Assembly: GCA_963767245.1 (NCBI GenBank)
Contig: CAVYDG010000011.1
Span: 744,001 to 808,000 of the forward strand
Length of the DNA stretch: 64,000 nucleotides
Origin: Roseiarcus sp963767245
Lineage (GTDB): Bacteria; Pseudomonadota; Alphaproteobacteria; Rhizobiales; Beijerinckiaceae
Direction of reading: 5' to 3'
Position numbers and translations under genes: made by a program. Below the pieces are notes generated by a model. The model saw only the letters and a program-made list of their open reading frames with translations. It did not search any database and had not been told where the DNA came from. Positions 19,288 to 25,302 of this stretch are shown piece after piece (position 1 is the stretch's first letter; every line of letters starts with the position of its first letter).

Positions 19288-20744
19288 GGCGGATTTAAGC
19301 GGTCGTCGCAACACGATCTTTGTCGGCTGATAGGAGAAACCGGTCAAGCGCCTCTGCGGGTGTCTTCCAATCAAGCGTCTTTCTGGGCCGCGAGTTGAGG
19401 GCGGCGGCCACGGCTGCAATCTCGTTGGCGCTGTGCATGCTGAGATCGGTCCCTTTGGGGAAATACTGGCGCAGCAGTCCGTTGGTGTTCTCGTTGGTAC
19501 CCCGTTGCCAAGGGCTGTGAGGATCGCAGAAATAAACTCGCACGCCCGCCTCGATCTTGAGGCGCGCGTGCTGGGCCATCTCAGCTCCTTGATCCCAAGT
19601 CAGCGACCGGCGCAGCTGCTCGGGCAAGGTGACGATCGTGCGCGTGATGGCGTCACGTACCGCCTCGGCGCCATGACCGGCGAGTGCGGGCCCGTTCTTC
19701 ACGCGAGCCTCGTGGCCATGGCCCGCCATGCGCGGTAGGTATAGCAGCAGAGTGAAGCGCGTCGTGCGCTCTACCAAGGTGCCGATCGCCGAACTCCTAA
19801 GACCCAGGATAAGGTCTCCTTCCCAGTGGCCCGGCACGGCGCGATCGGCTGCCTCCGCCGGACGCTGGCTGATCATTATCTCGGGAGAGATGAAGGTCTT
19901 GCCTCGCCCGCGCGTGCGCGCTCTCGGCATCCGCAACACGCGCCCAGTGCGCAGGCAGGCCGTCAGTTCGCGACGCAACGCGCCTCGACCTTGAACGAAC
20001 AGCGCTTGATAGATGGCTTCATGGCTGATGCGCATGGTCGGGTCGTCCGGGAAGTCCACCGGCAGGCGCCGCGCGATCTGCTCCGGGCTCCAGGCGTTTG
20101 CCCATCGCCGGTCCTTCCGTGGTCCGTGCCGACGGCTTTTCCAGGACACGACCGGGCCGGGAACAGGAGCCCCGTTCGGAGCCACGACGACGCCAGCCAA
20201 CCGTTCCTCGACATAGGTTCTTAACGCCGCGTTGCGCGCAAGCTTCGCCTGCTTTGGGCGGCGAGTAGCGCGCTCGGCGTGCCATTGCGCTGTCGTCGCA
20301 CGATACTCGAGGCCGCCGCTTCGGGTGGCGGCGTTGCGCCGCAGCTCTCGGGAGATTGTCGATGCCACCCGCCCGAGTCGGCGAGCGACCGCCTGCATGG
20401 AGTAGCCCTGAACGCGAAGGAGCGTGATCTCCTCCCGCTCCGCAAACGAGAGATACCGACCAGAGAGCGGCTTCGCCGATAGCCCAAACATCGATGGCGG
20501 CATGCCCCCTGCCTTCCTGAACCATCGTGTTCCTACCGCCTGCGGGACACCGACACCGACCGCAGCATCTTCACTCGCTGTGCCTGCCGCAATCGCTGCC
20601 CAGAATCGCCGCCGCTCCTCTCGCCCTGCCACCGGCGGTCGACCTGGTGAGAACAAGCGCACCCGCCCAGAACGATCCGAGCGCCGTTTTCGAATGTTCA
20701 TCGCAACTCCCGTCAAGGTGTTGCGACGACCGCTTGAATCCGCC
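19288..20744 (-). mobile_element. IS30-family insertion sequence
   Basis: The element is 1457 bp with terminal inverted repeats of about 26 bp starting GGCGGATT and differing at a single base between ends. It is flanked by a 3-bp duplication CAA (19285-19287 and 20745-20747). Removing it restores the IS3 sequence GGCGCC-CAA-TATG in frame. Confidence 0.9.
19295..20701 (-). CDS. IS30-family transposase
   Basis: This 468-aa transposase is of the larger, rhizobial IS30 type. The N-terminal part is followed by the IS30 helix-turn-helix (YLSFAEREEITLLRVQGYSM, IARxLGR-type VARRLGRVASTISRELRRN). The DDE catalytic core is PGHWEGDLILG (first Asp), LTWDQGAEMAQH (second Asp) and SPWQRGTNENTNGLLRQYFP (Glu). 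I chose ATG 20701 because it lies inside the right inverted-repeat boundary; the open frame continues upstream out of the element. It looks intact. Confidence 0.9.
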   Translation of the reverse strand: MNIRKRRSDRSGRVRLFSPGRPPVAGREERRRFWAAIAAGTASEDAAVGVGVPQAVGTRWFRKAGGMPPSMFGLSAKPLSGRYLSFAEREEITLLRVQGYSMQAVARRLGRVASTISRELRRNAATRSGGLEYRATTAQWHAERATRRPKQAKLARNAALRTYVEERLAGVVVAPNGAPVPGPVVSWKSRRHGPRKDRRWANAWSPEQIARRLPVDFPDDPTMRISHEAIYQALFVQGRGALRRELTACLRTGRVLRMPRARTRGRGKTFISPEIMISQRPAEAADRAVPGHWEGDLILGLRSSAIGTLVERTTRFTLLLYLPRMAGHGHEARVKNGPALAGHGAEAVRDAITRTIVTLPEQLRRSLTWDQGAEMAQHARLKIEAGVRVYFCDPHSPWQRGTNENTNGLLRQYFPKGTDLSMHSANEIAAVAAALNSRPRKTLDWKTPAEALDRFLLSADKDRVATTA

Positions 20745-20839
20745 CAATATGTTTCGATCAAGTACACCGAGCGCCTCGCCGAAGCTGGGATCGAGCCTTC
20801 AGTCGGTAGCGTCGGCGACTCTTACGACTGTGAGAGTGT

Positions 20840-20990
20840 CGGTGCTGCCTGGAGAGCCTGACCCACCTTACGATTGACCCCGTGTCATCGCGTTGACCTG
20901 TCGGCTCTTCGGGCAGCACCTGCCGGTCTTCGGAACGTGGCTTTATAGGAGCTTGAGGGCAACCATCCCGTCACAGTCCTGTCCGCCCGC
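20840..20990 (+). ncRNA. Predicted IS110 bridge RNA (target and donor loops)
   Basis: The left-end sequence can be read as two guide loops. Target loop: stem GAGCC(T)GAC 20854-20862 pairs with GTCGGCTC 20900-20907, and an inner TGAC/GTCA stem separates CTTACGA (20867-20873) from GCGTTGA (20890-20896). CTTACGA equals the left flank at 20821-20827, and GCGTTGA is complementary to TCAACGC at 22116-22122. Donor loop: ATAGGAGC (20945-20952) equals the element's right end at 22107-22114, and TCACAG (20971-20976) is complementary to CTGTGA at 20828-20833. Target-then-donor order matches the known IS621 bridge RNA. The ends of the RNA are approximate. Confidence 0.6.
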
Positions 20991-21021
20991 CGATCGTCAG
21001 GTCCGTGCAACCGGCCTGGAG

Positions 21022-22101
21022 ATGTTCGCAGTGACCAATGCCATACTCATGGACGTCATCATTGGCGTAGACACCCACAAGGACGTCCACGCCGCCGCTG
21101 CGATCAGCGGGGCCGGTGTCTATCTCGCCACCATCACCGTACCAGCCAGTAGCAACGGTTACGGCGCTCTCGAAGCCTGGGCCAAGTCAATGGGCGCCGT
21201 CCAGGCCTTCGGCATCGAGGGCACCGGGTCTTATGGCGCCGGCTTGTCCCGGTTCTTGCGCAAGCGAGGACATACCGTCGTCGAGGTCAACCGGCCCAAT
21301 CGGCAGTTGCGGTATCAGCAGGGCAAAAGCGACGCCGTAGACGCCGAAAGCGCCGCACGCGCCGTACTTTCTGGCCAGGCTGTTGGACAGCCGAAGTCCG
21401 GTACGGGCACGGTCGAGATGATCCGTCATCTCAAGATCGCTCGCGACACCGCGGTCAAGGCCAGGACACAGGCCATGCAGACGCTCAAGGCAATCATCGT
21501 CTGCTCTCCGGATGCCCTGCGCGAGCAGCTCGACCAAGTCAGCGGCAAGATGACACTCCTGCGGCGGCTGGCAGCCCTGCGACCGGGCCCGCTCACTTCG
21601 ACGCTGGCATCGGCCAAGGCGAGCCTGCGCTCAATCGCTCGGCGCTGGCTGCTGCTGGATGCCGAGATCAAGCAGCACGACGCTCATCTGGAAACGCTGA
21701 CGGCCGCCCGCGCGCCCGAACTGCTGGAGGCGCACGGAATGGCCTCGGGCACTGCGGCCGAGATGTTGCTGCTTGTCGGCGACAACCCTGAGCGCATCCA
21801 CTCGGAGGCAGCATTCGCCAAGCTGTGCGGCGCCTGCCCGATCCCGGCATCAAGCGGCAAGACCATCCGGCACCGCCTCAACCGTGGAGGCAACCGGCAG
21901 GCCAACGCCGCCCTCTATCGGGTAGTGATCATCCGTATGCGGGGCCACCAGCCGACACTGGACTACGTCCGCCGGCGCGCCGCGGAGGGCAAGCCCAAAT
22001 CCGAAATCATACGCTGCCTCAAACGTTACGTCGCTCGAGAGATCTTTGGGTATCTCTGCCGCAAACCAGCCCTAGCTGATGCGGCCGCAACCAGCTCTTG
22101 A
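21022..22101 (+). CDS. IS110-family bridge recombinase (transposase)
   Basis: This DEDD/serine recombinase is 350-360 aa. The RuvC-like domain has IIGVDTHKDVHAAA (first Asp), FGIEGTGSYGAGL (Glu) and GKSDAVDAESAARA (two Asp). A coiled middle region follows, then the C-terminal Tnp domain with PIPASSGKTIRHRLNRGGNR, which holds the catalytic Ser and the RGG motif. The start could be ATG 21022 (MFAVTNA) or 21049 (MDVIIGVD); the frame upstream of these is the guide-RNA region and unlikely to be translated. The gene appears intact. Confidence 0.88.
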   Translation: MFAVTNAILMDVIIGVDTHKDVHAAAAISGAGVYLATITVPASSNGYGALEAWAKSMGAVQAFGIEGTGSYGAGLSRFLRKRGHTVVEVNRPNRQLRYQQGKSDAVDAESAARAVLSGQAVGQPKSGTGTVEMIRHLKIARDTAVKARTQAMQTLKAIIVCSPDALREQLDQVSGKMTLLRRLAALRPGPLTSTLASAKASLRSIARRWLLLDAEIKQHDAHLETLTAARAPELLEAHGMASGTAAEMLLLVGDNPERIHSEAAFAKLCGACPIPASSGKTIRHRLNRGGNRQANAALYRVVIIRMRGHQPTLDYVRRRAAEGKPKSEIIRCLKRYVAREIFGYLCRKPALADAAATSS

Positions 22102-22372
22102 CCGACATAGGAGCATCAACGCCCTCGCCGAAACGATCAATGGCCTCTACAAGGCCGAAGTCATCCATCGACGCGGACCGTGGCGCAACTTCGAGGCCGT
22201 CGAGTTCGCAACCCTCGAGTGGGTGGACTGGTTCAACAATCGCCGGCTTTTGGAGCCCATCGGCTTCATCCCGCCGGCCGAAGCCGAGGAACGCTACTTC
22301 GCCATGCTGAACGACACAGCCATGGCCGCGTGACTCAAACAAAATCGCCTCCGGCAAAGCCGGAGCGGTTCA

Positions 22373-23240
22373 GTATACAACTACGATGCCGTTCCGAATC
22401 GTCTAAGAGTACAAGTCGTTCAGCTAATCCAGGCAGGATTAGGGAACGATCACAATGTATATGATAGCCGGCCAAATCCAGGCTACAACCATATTGTTTT
22501 AACGATGCGCCGTGAGCTTGGAGTTCCACAGACTTATCGAGAATTACACAAGTGGTTTTAGAGATGAATTGCTAGCTTGGCCCCAACAAGAACGAGATAT
22601 CGATCATTGGCTAGATGGGGTCGAATTGAGTTTGAGGGTGATAGACAAATTCGTTCGCGAACAGCCAGAAATGGAGGTGTATGGACCAAGCCAAAATCCG
22701 GATGACGTAATCGAGGAGTTCAACGGACGGCTTCAGGAGGCTGCTTTGGGTTATCAATACGTGGCCGGAGAGATAATTCGCGTCGACTCACAATACATTC
22801 ATGGTGAGGTCGTTCTTCCGGCTCTTCGATTGCTGCGTGATCCTAAATTCGAATCGGCCAATAATGAGTACCGCAGTGCTCACGAGGCGTTTAGGTATGG
22901 GGAGCTAGAGGACTGCTTGGTGGATTGCGGAAAGGCCCTCGAAAGCGTCCTCAAGGTCATAGGGCGAAAGCGCGGATGGACTTTTAACGATACCGACCCG
23001 GCGAGCCGACTTATACAAGCTGCTGTCGACGCTGGCTTCCTCGCCACATTTTCGCAAGCATCTCTTAACCACCTCAAGGGGCTGATTGAGAGTTCGACTC
23101 CAACCGTGCGAAATAAAATGGCTGCCCACGGGGCTGGCGCGAATCCTCGCGTGGTCCCGGTGCACCTCGCGGCATTTCAGTTGCATCAGACGGCGGCAGT
23201 GATCCTCTATCTTGCGGCGCAGGATTTAGTCTCGCCGTGA
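22373..23240 (+). pseudogene. Abortive-infection-like (STM4504/CBY_0614-type) gene, truncated and frameshifted
   Basis: The 5' end was removed by the IS3 element. The first remaining piece (22373-22558) reads YNYDAVPNRLRVQVVQLIQA and TMRRELGVPQTYRELHKWF. The frame then shifts by one base in a TTTT run near 22556 and continues as RDELLAWPQQERDIDHWLDG to the stop at 23240. The C-terminal half (ALESVLKVIGRKRGW, then RNKMAAHG) resembles abortive-infection C-terminal/HEPN domains, and R-N-x4-H fits the HEPN ribonuclease motif. Base composition is clearly lower in GC than neighbouring genes, which suggests horizontal acquisition. The family name is by recognition and is moderately sure. Confidence 0.6.
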
Positions 23241-23375
23241 CGGCGGCGTTTTGCCCTAATTGCTTAGTTAGGCCCGTTGACGAAGTCGAGTTCCGCTGAT
23301 TCTGTGTTGTCGTCGAGGCATGGCGGGAATCAGCGATGGCGATGGGGCGATCGGACGTCGGTTCAGGGCGATCTG

Positions 23376-24593
23376 ATGGCGACGTGGGCGGAGATGCCGC
23401 GTTCGCCGGGACACGCGTTCTACGATCGCCTGCAGGACCTGCTTCGGGAAACTGGGTTCGACGCGTTCGTTGAAGGGGTGTGCAGGCCGTATTACGCGCC
23501 GCGGATGGGCGCGCGGTCGCTGCCGCCGGGGCGATACTTCCGGATGCACATGATCGGCTACTTCGAGGGGATCGACAGCGAGCGTGGCATCGCGTGGCGT
23601 TGCGCGGATTCGTTCTCGCTACGCGATTTCCTACAGCTGTCGAACCGGGAGAAAGTTCCCGACCATTCCTGGCTGTCGCGCACGCGCTCACGTCTGCCGC
23701 ACGAGGCGCACGAGACGGTGTTCGGCTGGGTGCTGAAGCTCGTGGCCGAGCGCGGCCTGGTGAAGGGCGAGCGGATCGGCGTCGACGGCTCGACGATGGA
23801 GGCCAACGCCGCGTTGCGCACGATCGTGCGGCGCGACAGCGGCGGGAGCTATCGCGCGATGCTGACGCGGATGGCGCAAGAGAGCGGGATTGAGACGCCG
23901 ACGGCCGAGGACCTGGCGCGCTTCGACCGCAAGCGCAAGGGCAAGACGCTGTCGAACGCCGACTGGAAGAGCCCGACCGACCCCGACGCCAGGATCGCCA
24001 AGATGAAGGACGGAACGACGCATCTGGCCTATAAGCCGGAGCACGCGGTCGATCTCGACACCGGCATCGTCGTGGCGGCGCCGATCCATTCGGCCGACGA
24101 AGGCGATACGACGACGCTTTCGCCGACGCTGGACGCCGCCGCGCGCAACCTCGAGGCGGTCGGACTGGCGCCGAGCGAGGATGCGCCCTGCGTCGTGGTC
24201 GCCGACAAGGGGTATCACGCGCGCGAACAATTGAAGGCTCTGGAAGGCGGCGTGTGGAAGACGCGCATCGCCGAACCCGAGCCGGCCAAGGGCTACCTGC
24301 GTTGGCATGGCGACGAGGCGGCGCGCAAAGCGGTCTACGCCAATCGCGTGCGGCTGAGATCGGATATCGGGCGCGAGACCATGCGCCGGCGCGGAGAAAT
24401 GGTCGAGCGGTCCTTCGCTCATATCCTCGATCGCCGCGGCATGCGCCGCGCCTGGCTGCGCGGACGGGAGAACCTCCACAAGCGCTACCTGATCCATGTC
24501 GCCGGGTTCAATCTCGGCGTTCTGATGCGCGCCCTTTACGGTCGGGGAACGGGGTTCTTGAGAGGTAGGACCCGCGCGGCTGGGCCCAAATGA
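23376..24593 (+). CDS. IS4/IS5/IS1182-type DDE transposase (rhizobial)
   Basis: This transposase of about 405 aa has an N-terminal DUF772-like domain (MPRSPGHAFYDRLQDLL, GRYFRMHMIGYFEGIDSERG) and a DDE domain: RIGVDGSTMEANAALR (Asp), VVVADKGYHAREQLK (Asp) and EMVERSFAHILDRRGMRRAW (Glu). It starts at ATG 23376 or slightly upstream. The last 15 residues after LMRALYGRGTG do not look like the family and terminate early, so the C-terminus may be altered. I could not identify terminal inverted repeats around it, so the element limits are unknown. Confidence 0.8.
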   Translation: MATWAEMPRSPGHAFYDRLQDLLRETGFDAFVEGVCRPYYAPRMGARSLPPGRYFRMHMIGYFEGIDSERGIAWRCADSFSLRDFLQLSNREKVPDHSWLSRTRSRLPHEAHETVFGWVLKLVAERGLVKGERIGVDGSTMEANAALRTIVRRDSGGSYRAMLTRMAQESGIETPTAEDLARFDRKRKGKTLSNADWKSPTDPDARIAKMKDGTTHLAYKPEHAVDLDTGIVVAAPIHSADEGDTTTLSPTLDAAARNLEAVGLAPSEDAPCVVVADKGYHAREQLKALEGGVWKTRIAEPEPAKGYLRWHGDEAARKAVYANRVRLRSDIGRETMRRRGEMVERSFAHILDRRGMRRAWLRGRENLHKRYLIHVAGFNLGVLMRALYGRGTGFLRGRTRAAGPK

Positions 24594-24884
24594 ACAGTGC
24601 CGCCGCGCCGCGCTTCGACTTCTCTCCTCATCTGGGTACACGCCGCACGTTGTATTCCTGCTAGCGCGCCCCGAGGATGCGAAGCGGGTCGCCGCTGCCG
24701 CGGCCGAGTTGGAGCGGACGGCTCGTCGCTGAAATCGTTCTTGCCTATTATACTTTTGGATCGCGTGTAAGGCCTGCAAACAGGAACGGTGTAGGAAGCC
24801 TCATCGAAAGTAATCGCGCGCCGTACTACATTGTGCGACTTGCGTCTTGATGGTAAAATGAACGATTTAAAGGAGACGCACACG
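24594..24884. other. Non-coding stretch with a short gene remnant
   Basis: No complete gene is visible. Positions 24649-24732 (+) read VVFLLARPEDAKRVAAAAAE, then LERTARR and a stop, which looks like the C-terminus of an otherwise lost protein; I do not recognise it. The end of the region carries AAAGGAG, the ribosome-binding site of the next gene. Confidence 0.35.
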
Positions 24885-25076
24885 ATGATCGACAAGCCGA
24901 AAGAAGACCAGAACCAGAAATCCGAATCCAATCGCTTCGTGTACGACCCAGGCGAGCTCCAGCCCTACGATCCAAACGACAAGAGCGAGCTGACTGAGAC
25001 CAGGGAGGAGGAGACCGAAGAAGATCCGTTCCAGATGACGGACGAAGAACTGGAGGACAAGCTCAAGGAATTCTGA
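24885..25076 (+). CDS. Small acidic hypothetical protein
   Basis: This protein of 63 aa is very rich in Glu and Asp (MIDKPKEDQNQKSESN, EETEEDPFQMTDEELEDKLK). ATG 24885 has a good AAAGGAG ribosome-binding site 9-14 bases upstream and is preferred over in-frame starts further upstream. It has no signal peptide or membrane segment. The highly charged tail could bind a basic partner or mimic nucleic acid. It lies next to and convergent with the helicase gene, but a functional link is not shown. Confidence 0.55.
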   Translation: MIDKPKEDQNQKSESNRFVYDPGELQPYDPNDKSELTETREEETEEDPFQMTDEELEDKLKEF

Positions 25077-25302
25077 GGCGGGCGGCTGTGGCCGCATCCA
25101 GTAAGTTTCGGCCTCGGCGACCGTCCCTTTAAAAGCTGCGAACGTGTCAGTTCGACCCTGAGCTGACCTTGCCTATCAATTCGGAACGTGCGGTGAACCC
25201 CAGAAAGCTGCCGTAGGCCGAACGCGACAGATGCGCTAAGTGCGGTCCTTCAATTCTCTTCGGCGTCGCACTGTTTTTCTTAGATCGCCAAACGACCGAC
25301 AT

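Larger units (their letters stand above)
20829..22117 (+). mobile_element. IS110-family insertion sequence
   Basis: Removing 20829-22117 rejoins the IS3 frame as TAC-GAC-AAC-GCC, which fixes the boundaries to within about 2 bp. There are no inverted repeats, as in this family. About 190 bp of non-coding DNA lies left of the gene and only 16 bp right of it, the arrangement of IS110-group elements that make their bridge RNA from the left end. The junction dinucleotides are CT (20828-20829) and CA (22117-22118), which suggests a C-containing core. Confidence 0.85.
18823..22333 (+). pseudogene. IS3-family orfB remnant in four in-frame pieces
   Basis: Reading 18823-18894, 19207-19287, 20748-20828 and 22118-22333 in succession gives one uninterrupted integrase-core sequence: AIDAYARRIVGWRASRTAH, then ALEHALHDRRPAGRAGLVHH, then YVSIKYTERLAEAGIEPSVG, then NALAETINGLYKAEVIHRRG to NDTAMAA. 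The frame is exact across each junction, which proves three separate insertions into one gene: an IS605-like element, an IS30 and an IS110. OrfA and the first half of orfB are missing at the left. The IS3 right end (CCTCCGGCAAAGCCGGAGCGGTTCA) lies at about 22348-22372. Confidence 0.88.
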
